Below are positions 10,421 through 19,807 of a stretch of 28,411 nucleotides of DNA, piece after piece (position 1 is the stretch's first letter; the number at the start of each line of letters is the position of its first letter). The notes beneath the pieces were generated by a model that ran no database searches, was not told the origin of the DNA, and saw only the letters and a program-made list of their open reading frames with translations. Location: assembly GCA_000226015.1 (NCBI GenBank), contig JH153545.1, positions 181,013 to 209,423 of the forward strand, given 5' to 3'. Origin of the DNA: Mnemiopsis leidyi (Eukaryota > Ctenophora > Tentaculata > Lobata > Bolinopsidae). A program made the translations under genes and the position numbers.

Positions 10421-10560
10421 GTGTAAGTTATCTGTGTGTAAATGTTAAGTGTGTAATTACTGAGTGTATAAGTGTTGAGTGTGTAATTACTGAGTGTGTA
10501 AGTGTTGAGTGTGTAAGTACTGAGTGTGTAAACGTAGAGTGTGTAAGTTTGACTGTGTAA
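10421..10560. repeat. GTGTAA-rich minisatellite
   Basis: About nine units of 14-16 bp based on GAGTGTGTAAGT(G/A). It lies about 70 bp from the acceptor of the exon at 10239-10349. Confidence 0.8.
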
Positions 10561-10643
10561 GCGGCCGGTGTTTAAGTAGTCCGTTGTTTAGTGCCTGTTA
10601 ACCGTTTATCGGAAATGTACTTCCAGAAGATCAGGAAATATAC

Positions 10644-10738
10644 CTCTCTATATTTGTCCCTTTCTATCTCAAGCGTTCTGTACTTTTCTTGCACTGTCAG
10701 CAACTCAGCAGTGTTATCTGGCGGTATTGATCTCACAT
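10644..10738 (-). CDS. Coiled-coil gene exon with duplicated acceptor; position in transcript unresolved
   Basis: The acceptor CATTTCAG precedes 10738 and the donor is GAGAG/GTATAT. It reads VRSIPPDNTAELLTVQEKYR and onward as a coiled coil. It enters in phase 1, which fits the exon at 13818-13894, but leaves in phase 0, which does not fit the next exon (phase 1). Its start resembles that of the next exon (PPDNTAEL against PPDDRTEL), so the two may be duplicated or alternative exons. A missing base is the other explanation. A second identical acceptor lies 57 bp upstream and would add 19 in-frame codons. Confidence 0.6.
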
Positions 10739-10810
10739 CTGAAATGGAATGAGTCAGCAACTCAGCAGTGTTATCTGGCGGTATTGATCTCACATCTGAA
10801 ATGGAATGAG
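10697..10810. repeat. Perfect 57-bp tandem duplication of an acceptor plus exon start
   Basis: Copies at 10697-10753 and 10754-10810 are identical. Each holds, in the minus sense, the pyrimidine tract, the TTTCAG acceptor and the first 42 bases of the exon. The length is 19 codons, so either acceptor keeps the frame. Confidence 0.95.
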
Positions 10811-13397
10811 AAATGATCTACAAATTAGACTTGAGAAGGTTAGCAATTCTTAAAGGCGAAATTTGAGATGAAAAAAATTAGCGTCAGATCTGAGTCATTT
10901 GAACCATTTGCCCATTGGAGACCTAGGTGATAACACCGAATCGGATCATACTACTGATAGTTTAGTAAAACGAGCCTCTATCATGGCACACAGATTTTTC
11001 TAATGCTCTTTTGGGAAACAATGTTTTGATGGAATAAAGGTACGTCCTAGAGATGAATTTGGATAAAAGCTGGAAGAATTTGTTATTTTTATTTTTCATT
11101 AGCCATAATCAATTAATTAATATTATCATTATTTATTATCTATTTCTATTTATAGATTTGTAGATCAAAACTGGATGTGGTTTGTTGATAATAATTAGAT
11201 GATTCAATAATTCCAGCCGCCGCAAATAGAAGCAAAAAAGGAAATTCTGTCATCCCAGAAAAGCCGTATGCAACAATGCAACATAAACTGGGTTTTTGAG
11301 TACTAGGTACATAAGGCGAACAAGTCGGGTTTTGAGTACTAGGTACATAAGGGGAACAAGTCGGGTTTTCAAGTACTAGGTACATAAGGGGAACAAATCA
11401 GGATTTTTAGTACTACATAAGGTTCATAAGGCAAACAAAACCAGGGAATCGGGGATGATTCACATGTAATATTTTCTGTTTATCAAGACCACGGCAATTC
11501 TTAGAAAACTTCCTACAACAAATTCGACTTGAAGAGTTACATTTTTGGGGTAAGCAACTTTGAACAATTACCGTGCAATGAATAATCCACGTATCATAAT
11601 GAAAATTTTGTAGCCATTTCAATATGGTTTGATCAAAATTCTGTGAAATTTTCATCTCTTCACGATGTAAATTGACTGAGTTATGAAAATTTTACTATTA
11701 ATCCCAGAAAGGTAGGTATTCTTGAAAAAATCAGATTCTGCCCAATTGCAAAAATGGGAAGGCTCAAAATCCACTATTTTAGCGTGAATTCGATGCCCAT
11801 AGGCGTACTTTAACACCCTGTACAGTCAGATTCACTGGACGCCACAAACCCCTGTTTTTGGCAATTCCCCCTTAAATCTTCAGGATTGAAGTTCTAAACA
11901 TCCTAACAGTAAACAGTTCAGAGGGAGACAAAAGAAGTGATGATTACGTCCTCTTTGTTGCAAATTAAAGACATCTGTCGCTACAAACACTGGGTATCCT
12001 ACTAGATGGCATGGACTTTTGAGGTCTGTCACTTTTTAGGCCGTGTTAATCTGGAATCTGAATACAACTTATATTTTCTTCAGGTGAACTTTTTAGCTCA
12101 ACACCAACCGTATTTCCAGGTTATGTGTAAATTAATTCCAGGACCTTCCGACTTAAATGATATTGGATGGTTATTCATCAGCTCCGATAACGACACAGGA
12201 ACACTTAATTTACTTCAAACAAGGATGATGCACCATTCGCATTCTGCAAAGTTGCACAGTCAAGTGCTATACAAAATAATAGCTCTAATGCTCATCTAGG
12301 ACACGCTTATCGGCTTTGATTCGTCAAACGGCAATCTTGAGGTTTGAAAGTTTACCTTTAGTTAACGTCAGTTATTTCACAAGCTTTTAGATTTTCATCT
12401 ATTCGGAGGACTTTATTGGTAATCTACCTAGGTACACATAACAATCCAGGACAACTAAGCTATATAAGTATAGTATATATATACATATCAATATGGACAT
12501 AACCATTTTTTATGAGGAAATTATCAGATACATCAGTAAGAAAACTTCGCAAGGAATGAAACGAATTTCAGGCTCATAGGCAAATTAGTCTAAGTATGCG
12601 ACTCTCAGGCTTTAAAAGATAAAGTCTAGTACTCTGGCACGAGGTCAAGATGCCTCACATACAGTCGGTAGACCTGAACGAATAAAGAGGACCGATCTTG
12701 TATCACTAGGAACCAATGATATCTCAGGCATCTTCATTCTCAGGATCTTGAGCATACAGCTTGAGGAATTGATAGAACATATTGTTAACCCACTAGGACA
12801 TACAATCCTGGCAACAACCTGTTGTTTTAGGACTGGGGCTCCTGGGTGATAACCTGGGGGTAGGATCGAAGACAGGTCAAGTATCAGCTCACAAGGTTGT
12901 TACATATTTCTAGGACAACGTCACATTGCCAGATTCCAAATTTGCCCTACATAGCAAATAGGTGTCACACCAGGCTTTTTAAACGATATCTTAGGAGCAT
13001 TGTTTTTTTCGACTAACATCTTGATCAGAAATCCTTTCTGTCAACCAGGAATTCTCACATGTACACAGGTACCCGGTAGTCTGAAATAGGTTACTCCTCA
13101 ATCATTCTGAGAAAGTACTCTTTTTCTTTCTACCAACAACCCAGGTCTACCTGGCACGGAAGTCCCTGTCTGCTCACGGAGGTAACGAGCCTCGTTCTTG
13201 CCCCGTTGACAGGTAGCAACAGCTTCAAGACTCCCGAGGTCTGTTGCGGTGATATCTATTGTTTTTATGTTTTTTGTATATACTCAGGATCAGGGAGTCC
13301 TTGGGTACAGCTAGCAGGAGTTGTCCCCTGGGGGACACGGTGAGAAATCCTCCTAGTTCATTAGGAGGCCAAAAACCGTTGACCGGAAAAGAAGAAG
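10811..13397. other. Intron sequence with no gene recognised
   Basis: AT-rich sequence with a 38-bp minisatellite at 11288-11446. Plus-strand frames such as 12006-12299 (97 codons) have no domain or splice context. The 12.6-13.4 kb part has many CAGG-like words, but I could not resolve a unit. Confidence 0.4.
11288..11446. repeat. Minisatellite of about 38 bp, about 4 copies
   Basis: The unit is about GAGTACTAGGTACATAAGG followed by GGAACAAGTCGGGTTTT. The fourth copy is degenerate. It creates a spurious minus-strand decapeptide-like repeat (PTCSPYVPSTQ). Confidence 0.85.
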
Positions 13398-13593
13398 ACT
13401 CGAGTGAAAGACACAGGATTTAATGGAAATTCATCGATATATTTTTGCGTAACTACGCCGACATCAGGACACTTTTTAAATGTATTTAATTTGTAGTGTT
13501 GAAATAGTTTAAATCTGAGTGTCTTGATGACGGCGTAGTAACGCAGAAATATATCGATACATTTCCATTAAATCCTTTGTCGTTCACTCGAGT
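13398..13593. mobile_element. MITE-like element with 75-bp terminal inverted repeats
   Basis: The left arm 13398-13472 and right arm 13519-13593 are inverted copies with about 8 mismatches in 75. Both start ACTCGAGTGAA and include GGATTTAATGGAAAT and ATCGATATATTT. The spacer is 46 bp with no coding capacity. AAGAAG lies directly left of the element and one base to its right, a possible target-site duplication. The superfamily is not identified. Confidence 0.85.
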
Positions 13594-13817
13594 TAAGAAG
13601 AGAATAACAGAAGCATTGTTGAACTTAGGCATCACATTTCATTTAAGTATAAAAGGAGAGAGGGGGAAGAGAGCTGAGAGATTAGGATTCCCCCTCTGGA
13701 TGATGAGTCCCTGCTAGCATCGATGTAATTGTGTTATTCAACACTGTTAGTCATTAATTTGAGAAACAATTATATTCAGATCAGTACAAAAGACTAAAAG
13801 TACAACTAATGACAAAC

Positions 13818-13894
13818 GTGTTTTTTCAGAGCTTCGTTCACGAAGTAAATCTTGTAGTTCATCATTAGTTTCGTTGTAGAGTGTCAGCAGCTGA
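13818..13894 (-). CDS. Coiled-coil gene exon, long isoform
   Basis: There is a strong acceptor (CTTGTTTTTCAG before 13894); the donor ACAC/GTTTGT is weaker. The 77-nt exon enters in phase 2 and leaves in phase 1. It reads QLLTLYNETNDELQDLLRER. The first T completes a serine codon with the AG left by the exon at 17932-18037, which continues the coiled coil. Confidence 0.75.
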
Positions 13895-14528
13895 CTGAAA
13901 AACAAGAGTAAAGTGAGATGCAAGTTAAAATACCTAGTTAGGACTTCGCGTGTAATTATTGCACAGCAGTTAAACTTACTTATCCCTCCTAAAAAGGGAT
14001 GACGGGTGCACTGGAGTTTATGAATCCGAGATTTTGTATCCAAATCGATACACTTTGCATCCATGGGACAAAATTGGGACAAAATTGGAACAGTGCTTTT
14101 TAGGCTTGGTAGAGTATGATTATCAATTAACCTTATTGTACATGGTTGATATGACTAAGTTCTACACCATAGGGCCTAAAAACGATCCAGAATGCTCCTG
14201 GTTCCTGGAATGAACAGAATGAACAAAAATGAACGAAAATTCTCCGAAACTCCCCAAAAGCCTCCGAAACGCCCCAAAATGACTTGGAATTGGTTTGTAT
14301 TATTATAAGAAGTGTTCCTGCAAAGTTTGGGCCTTCTACAATGTCCAAAAGGATACATTTGTCCCAAATATGTCCCCGGAGTATCCGAGATTTTGTATCC
14401 ACTTTGGGGACAGTAAACTAAAACATTAAAACGGTTCATTAAGTTGTAAGTGCGGTTTCGGGAGGTTAGTATGGTTAATGCCGACACGTTGGGGCCTTCA
14501 AAAACGTTCTAGAGTGCTCCTGGTTCCT

Positions 14529-14650
14529 GGAATGACCCTCAACCTCAAATCCTGTCTTACTTGCTGTTATCCCAAATCACTCAACCTCCAATCTATTCTT
14601 ACCAGCTGTTATTCCGAAACCCTCAACTTCCAATGCTTTCTTACCTGCCT
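14529..14650. repeat. 42-bp tandem repeat next to a donor site
   Basis: There are three units beginning CTCAACCT or CTCAACTT and each containing TCTTAC, so the minus strand carries three GTAAGA motifs in a row. The third is the donor of the candidate mini-exon at 14645-14687. Confidence 0.75.
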
Positions 14651-14687
14651 TCAAAAATTCGTTCCAGACTTTCAGAGATAGCATAAT
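14645..14687 (-). CDS. Candidate 43-nt alternative exon of the coiled-coil gene
   Basis: The acceptor AAGTTAG precedes 14687 and there is an excellent donor, GGCAG/GTAAGA. It reads DYAISESLERIFEG when joined to the G left by the exon at 18271-18370. It goes from phase 1 to phase 2, the same class as the exon at 17932-18037, so it could replace that exon without disturbing the frame. It is short and the polypyrimidine tract is poor, so it may be a chance match. Confidence 0.3.
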
Positions 14688-16860
14688 CTAACTTTGTACA
14701 GGGAGACAAAACTGGACACGACCTACAACAAGAACGTTTCCGATGATTGAAATTTTAAATTTATTGTTTGAAAGTTAGGAGGATTATTAAGTCAAGATTA
14801 TGATGAAATGACGATACTTTCTTACCTATTTAAGCACAATACATACATGAAATAAAATCATTCATTTTTGTTCAGTCCATAAACGAAAAGCATATCGGGA
14901 CATAAAAGTTTTGGGTATTAACTGTACTAACCCGCTGGAGCCTGATCTATGCCGTTCATTGTGTTTTCCTGGATACAATATCATGGATACTCCGGGGACA
15001 TGTTTGGGACAAATGTATCCACTCCCTAAGACCCCTTCTGGACATTGTAGAGGCCCAAACTTTGCAGATGCACTTCTAACAACGATACAAACATTTATTC
15101 TGTTCATTCCAGGAACCAGGAGTACTCGTGATCGTTTTTGAAAGCCCCAACATATCGGCATCAACCATACTGACCACCCGGGACCGCTCTTAGAACTTAA
15201 TGAACCGTTTTAATGTCTCTAATTTACTGTCCCCAAAGTGGATACAAGATCTCGGATACTCCGTGGACATTTTGGTACAAATTTATCCACCCCCTAAGAC
15301 CCCTTCCGGACATTTTAGAGGGCCCAAACTTTGCAGGGACACTTCTAATAACAATACAAATCATCGACCATATTTACCACCTAATACCGTACTTAAGTTA
15401 TTTTGAACCGATTTTAGGTCTTAAATTTACTTTCCCCACTGTCCCAAAAGTGGATACAATTTTCGGATTCATCTTCTGGTGGACTGTATACACTGATACA
15501 GCATATGTGCAATTGGCACATGGCGCTGCATGCAGCGCACGTACGTACTTGCGTTGATCGAATAGTGCCCGAAAAAGATAAACGTACGTACGTGCGCGGG
15601 AAATCGGAAAATAAATTTAGCAGATGCCAAATCCAAGAATTTTTCCTCGCGCCTCACAGTATCCATATTCTTCAGTTGATACCGCAGAAGTACCATTTGA
15701 ATGCACCTAAATTGGCCGTTCCAAGGGAAAACATAGAATTTTCAACTCTAAATTGGAGGTGTTCCGATCGTATGATTTTCTTTAAAATTCAACAGAATGT
15801 TCCTTTTGATCTAAACTATCAGAAAACGTGACAAAAAATTGGGGGTCTACGTGTTAGTTTTCGAGATACAACTTCAAACACGAGGAAATATCAATATATG
15901 ACGCAGACCATGGTACCAGGCCTTTTTGGAGGTGTCCCGACCGTACTATTTACTTTAAACTTTCACAGTATGTTCCTTTTGATCTTAACTATCAGAAAAC
16001 GTAAAAAAATTGGGGTTCTATGTGTTAGTTTTGGAGATACAACTTCAAACCCAAGGAAATATCTAAAAATAAGTACGCTGACCATGGTACCAAGGCTATT
16101 GGAGGCGTTCCGACCGTACGATTTTCTTTAAAATTTCACAGTATGTTCCTTTTGATCTAAACGTAAACAAATTTGGGGGTCCATGTGTTAGTTTTCGAAA
16201 TATAACTTCAAATGTCTCAAAACACATCCAAAAAAGCGTTGTACCATGGTCAGTGTACTTATTTTGAAATATTTCCTTGTGTTTGAAGTTGTATTTCGAA
16301 AACTAACACATAGACCCCCCAATTTTTTTACATTTTCTGATAGTTTAGATCAAAAGGAACATACTGTGAAAGTTTAAAGAAAATCGCACGGTCGGAACAC
16401 CTCCAAAAAGGCCTTGTTCCAAAATTTCGGCAAATTGGAACAATGGAACAAGAAAGTCCAACTCGAGTCCTTGTCCTGATTTGAAGGCGGAATATATGTT
16501 TCTGTTTTCATGTGAATTTCAAACTTTTTCCATCGATCACGAGTCTTAGGCGGGAATGTCAAGTCGAGCATATATTGCCCATAAATCTTTAAGGCGCAGA
16601 ACATTTCATGATTACTCAAGCAAAATAGGTTGCTTATCGAAACAGAAACATAACATGTATTTCAAAATAAAATCATACATGTGATCTTTAAGTAAATGCT
16701 GGTTTTTCATACCACTGATGACTGATACCCTTCAAACACATGAGTTAAGATCTAAACGTATAGTAAATTGCTTTTACCGCAAATCCCCGAAATGATAAAG
16801 CTCAACAGAGCGTAAAATTGGAACATTGGAGCAGTGTCTTACAATTTACTGTTCGTGTAT

Positions 16861-16866
16861 TTTATT
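16861..16866 (-). terminator. Poly(A) signal of the short coiled-coil isoform
   Basis: AATAAA on the minus strand, about 50 bp beyond the TAA stop at 16916-16918. Confidence 0.65.
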
Positions 16867-16915
16867 TGTATTTTAAAAGTTGGTCCAATTCTTAAATTTC
16901 TTATTTGCAAATAAA

Positions 16916-16997
16916 TTAGTCTTCTTCCTCCTTTTGAACAAAATCTTCGTTTTCTTCATCTCTTGAAGGACTTGTGGACTTCTTCCTGTCTTCAGAC
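16916..16997 (-). CDS. Alternative terminal exon of the coiled-coil gene (short isoform)
   Basis: The acceptor TTCGCCAG precedes 16997, and the exon enters in phase 2, exactly matching the donor at 17932. It encodes a short polar, acidic tail (SEDRKKSTSPSRDEENED then FVQKEEED) and a TAA stop, followed by AATAAA. With the exons at 18271-18370 and 17932-18037 it gives a protein of about 95 residues with one coiled-coil segment. The long isoform would skip this exon and join 13818-13894 in the same phase. Confidence 0.72.
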
Positions 16998-17225
16998 CTG
17001 GCGAAAAATTAATTAACTTAACGTTACAAACTACTACGTTACATTAGGGTGGTGGCAACCACCCCAGAAAAGACACTCAACCCAAAATTTTTGACCCTCG
17101 AGACTATTCTCAATCGATTTCTCGTCCAATTTTAGCCCGGGTTCCAAAAAAAAGAAAAAAAGCTGCCACCCCTCTAGTACGACAACACAAAGTGTGGTAT
17201 GCGACCCGACCCCCCTCCGAATTTC

Positions 17226-17516
17226 ATAGTTTCGAATCCGATATATCATCACGTGACCCCTTATAAGTCCCCAAAATGGAAATTTGCAACTTTGAGCTAG
17301 AAGAAAAGTTATACCAGTATATTGACGTAAAATTTGACGAGGAATCCGAATTTGATAGTTTCGGAGCCGAAAAATGATCACGTGACCCCTTTAGTGACCC
17401 CTTATAAGGCCCCAAAATGGAAATTTTCAACTTTGAGCTATGAAAAAAGTCAGACCAGTATTTTGACGTAAAATTTGACGAGGAATCCTAATTTTATAGT
17501 TTCGAATCCGAAAAAT
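17226..17516. repeat. Roughly 130-140 bp tandem repeat with CACGTGACCCC, cut by the gap
   Basis: ATAGTTTCGAATCCG-like words occur at 17226, 17354 and 17496, and TCACGTGACCCCTT at 17248 and 17378. Shared words include CCCCAAAATGGAAATTT and GACGTAAAATTTGACGAGG. The third copy runs into the N run, so the array is collapsed or incomplete in this assembly. Confidence 0.8.
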
Positions 17517-17526
17517 NNNNNNNNNN
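17517..17526. other. Assembly gap (10 N)
   Basis: Ten N bases between two different repeat families. The true distance is unknown and a repeat array has probably been collapsed here. Confidence 0.98.
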
Positions 17527-17931
17527 GTACCATGGTCAGCGTTACTTATTTTGAGATATTTCCTTGTGTTTGAAGTTGTATCTCGAAAACTAACACATAG
17601 ACCCCCAAATTTTTTGACGTTTTCTGATAGTTAGATCAAAAGGAACATACTGTGAAATTTTAAAGAAAATCGTACGGTCGGAACACCACCAATAAAGGCT
17701 GGTACCAAAATTTTGGCAAATTGGTACCATGGTACCAGAAAGTCCAACTCTGATACCAAAATTTTGCAATTTGATCTAGGTCCGTACAAATACTGAACAG
17801 TGAGTCACAACAAACCATTCGGAGACGAAAATACAAAACATGAGCTAAGAAACCACCACAAAACGAACACTTCTTTATTAAAGATAAGCGGAAAATTTTA
17901 TTTTTTCCTAAATCTATGCGGAATTTATTAC

Positions 17932-18037
17932 CTGTAGTCATTCCTGAAAGTGTTAAAGGATTCGTTGACTTGCGACAATTCCTTCTTCAATTCTTGTAAT
18001 TCCAAATCTTGTGATAACAAATCAGATGATATTCGTC
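17932..18037 (-). CDS. Coiled-coil gene exon, 34 codons
   Basis: The acceptor TTTTGTAG precedes 18037 and the donor is CTACAG/GTAATA. It enters in phase 1, matching the exon at 18271, and leaves in phase 2. It reads SQDLELQELKKELSQVNESF, a textbook heptad pattern. It is the branch point between the short (16997) and long (13894) isoforms. Confidence 0.82.
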
Positions 18038-18160
18038 CTACAAAATGTTGCTCTGCCATTAAATCTTATCATATCAAATATAACGTGACTAAAGCGTTTA
18101 TTTTTTCTATTCGACTAGGCCAAGTATCTTATGATATCAGACACAAAATTAGGAACATTT

Positions 18161-18270
18161 AACACAGAAAAGTATCAAATTACACAAATTTAACACAGAA
18201 AAGTATCAAATTACAAAACTCTAACACAGAAAAGCTTCAAATTACAAAACTCTAATAGGTATCAAATTAC
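18161..18270. repeat. Array of donor-like units, about 33 bp, 4 copies
   Basis: TCAAATTAC recurs four times. On the minus strand this is GTAATTTGA, the sequence of the functional donor at 18270. Units also share AACACAGAAAAG. The array begins exactly at the donor of the exon at 18271-18370. Confidence 0.8.
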
Positions 18271-18370
18271 CGATATCTGAGTCAGGGGTTGTCTTGATTT
18301 CTGTTGAATGTTTCTCTTCATTAGGCGATGTTGGTTTGCCTAACTCCTTAGTCCCCTCCTTGCCCTCCAT
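18271..18370 (-). CDS. First coding exon of the coiled-coil gene
   Basis: The ATG at 18370-18368 opens MEGKEGTKELGKPTSPNEEK and continues as a polar, probably disordered N-terminus to a phase-1 donor (TATCG/GTAATT). The acceptor TTTTAG lies just upstream, at 18381-18383, preceded by a perfect TACTAAC branch motif near 18403. The frame cannot be entered in phase from TYMP-like exon 12, which is why I treat this as the start of a separate gene with a non-coding first exon ending at 18770. Confidence 0.7.
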
Positions 18371-18769
18371 AACATGCAACCTAAAACTTAACACTGGTAC
18401 GTTAGTATTAAGTATATAAAAAAAGCTTTTCTATCGAACTTAGAAAAACGTGATATCGATCAAAGTTTAGGTTTTAACTGTAACGCTATATAGGGAAGAA
18501 TACACGGGTTTAGACATACTGTTTTGAAATAGTTTAATTTACAGCTACAATGCAAATCTAACATTTAAAAGTAACCTTTTAAAAAACAAAAACAATATCA
18601 AAGCAATAACAAGCTTGTACTACCTAAGTAGTTTCACGTCCAAATATTGTTAAGTAAAACTTTTATATCTCAAAACTAGTTTATTTCTGCAATTATTGGG
18701 AGACACGGGGCTGTTACAGCTTTTCAAAAATCTCAGTTCTTTTCCTTACTTCAACTATTCGATACTTAC

Positions 18770-18880
18770 CGTCTTTAAAGTATACTAAAAATATAATAAC
18801 TTTAAAACAATTAAAACTACTTTTCAAGATAATCAAAATTCCGTAAACTAATTGAACTAAACCGCATATTAATGCACGTG
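18770..18880 (-). other. Probable 5' untranslated first exon and promoter region of the coiled-coil gene
   Basis: An excellent donor (AAAGACG/GTAAGTATC) ends at 18770. No reading frame connects it to the next exon, so it is most likely the end of a non-coding exon. The 5' limit is not visible; 18880 is arbitrary. Confidence 0.4.
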
Positions 18881-19320
18881 CCATAATTCAAAAATGAATT
18901 TAATGCACGAATTTTTTTGAGATAACAAGAAGGTAAATAATACCAAATTTGCAGCACATTATATAGTACTTAATCAAGAATATAAAAATGAAAACGAAAT
19001 TATTGCAATCCCCGACCAATCAAGATCAAGCCGTATGAAGTTTTTTAATAATCGAGGAATTTAATGCGTTACTTATGAAAATAACAAGTAAGAAGGTACT
19101 TGAGTTATCTTTTAATTGATTGGTCAGTTGTACAAAAATTGCTTTATTTTTTACCATTACACGTTGCAAAAAGTTTATGTATGAGTTTAACCCGTAAACT
19201 GAAAGTTTTAACACCAATTTGTAGTACTAAATTGTAGTGGAAATTTAGCAGGAACAAGTTAGAGGTGGCCGATTTCTTGAAAATCATTGTTCCACTTTTG
19301 TCCATTGGTGTCTACCAGTG

Positions 19321-19395
19321 GTTGCCAGTAGCAACCAGTAGTTGCAAGTGTCCAGTAGCAACCAGTAGCAACCAGTGATTACCAGTAGTTATTCT
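19321..19395. repeat. CCAGTAGCAA short tandem repeat
   Basis: About six imperfect units of 9-12 bp (AACCAGTAG, GTTGCCAGTAG). It lies between the TYMP-like and coiled-coil genes. Confidence 0.7.
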
Positions 19396-19550
19396 TTCTT
19401 CTCAATAACGGTTCTCTGATCATCCCCTGGAAAATATACTCCTAACAAACCACACTAAAGTATGACTCCAGATCAACTGTACATCTATTTTCTAGTTCTA
19501 CATATTTTGATGGAACTGATATTGTCTATATTCAAAAAGATAAAAATTGT

Positions 19551-19690
19551 ATGTTAAATTTACTGAAAATAACAATTGTGTGTCATATGTACTGAAAATA
19601 AATATTGTGTGTCAAAGTTTTTGAAAATGTAAAATGAAACTTGTGTGTCACATTTTCTGGAGATAAAATTGTGTGTCAAATTTACCGACA
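19551..19690. repeat. TTGTGTGTCA repeat on the donor side of TYMP-like exon 12
   Basis: TTGTGTGTCA occurs four times with AAATTTACTGAAAATAA-like spacers of variable length. It begins about 16 bp beyond the exon 12 donor. Confidence 0.75.
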
Positions 19691-19705
19691 GTAAAACTTT
19701 CTTAC

Positions 19706-19807
19706 CATTCTCTGTGTTGACGACAACAACATAATCTTTAGGGACACTTTCAGTCGAGATCGTACAGCTTATACCATCTTTCTCCTCCTCCTTGACCTCG
19801 ACCTTGT
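19706..19807 (-). CDS. TYMP: TYMP-like exon 12, charged tail
   Basis: The acceptor ATCTCCTCAG precedes 19807 in phase 1, and the possible donor is GAATG/GTAAGA. It reads KVEVKEEEKDGISCTISTES and PKDYVVVVNTEN. Nothing like this tail is part of the phosphorylase fold. Both flanks of this exon are tandem repeats. Confidence 0.65.

Larger units (their letters stand above)
14176..15380. repeat. Cluster of inverted and direct copies of non-autonomous elements
   Basis: A module with CTCCTGGTTCCTGGAATGA occurs at about 14177-14222 and 14464-14534 in one orientation and at 15104-15175 in the other. A second module (around GGATACAAxATCxxGGATAC, CCAAACTTTGCAG) occurs at 14316-14445 in one orientation and at 14970-15075 and 15197-15350 in the other. 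Overlapping short frames on both strands (for example 14862-15164) translate this repeat and are not genes. It looks like nested or foldback DNA elements, family unknown. Confidence 0.75.
15755..17690. repeat. 173-bp repeat, three direct and two inverted copies
   Basis: The core GTTCCTTTTGATCTAAACTA is at 15799, 15972 and 16145 on plus (173-bp spacing), and inverted at about 16349-16360 and 17633-17646. Associated words are TGTGTTAGTTTTCGA, GATACAACTTCAAAC, TGACCATGGTACC and CCGACCGTACGATTTTC. The block at 15755-16400 forms a large imperfect palindrome. The copy at 17527-17690 starts right after the assembly gap. No transposase is seen; it is a satellite-like or non-autonomous element array. 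Confidence 0.85.

Noticed and set aside
13145-13186. Possible 42-nt plus-strand exon (after CAACAACCCAG, before GTAACG)
   Set aside because: Good-looking borders, but no neighbouring plus-strand exon to join and no recognisable protein.
14133-15557. Several 67-114 codon frames on both strands
   Set aside because: All translate the inverted repeat cluster; the same peptides appear from different copies and strands, with no domain.
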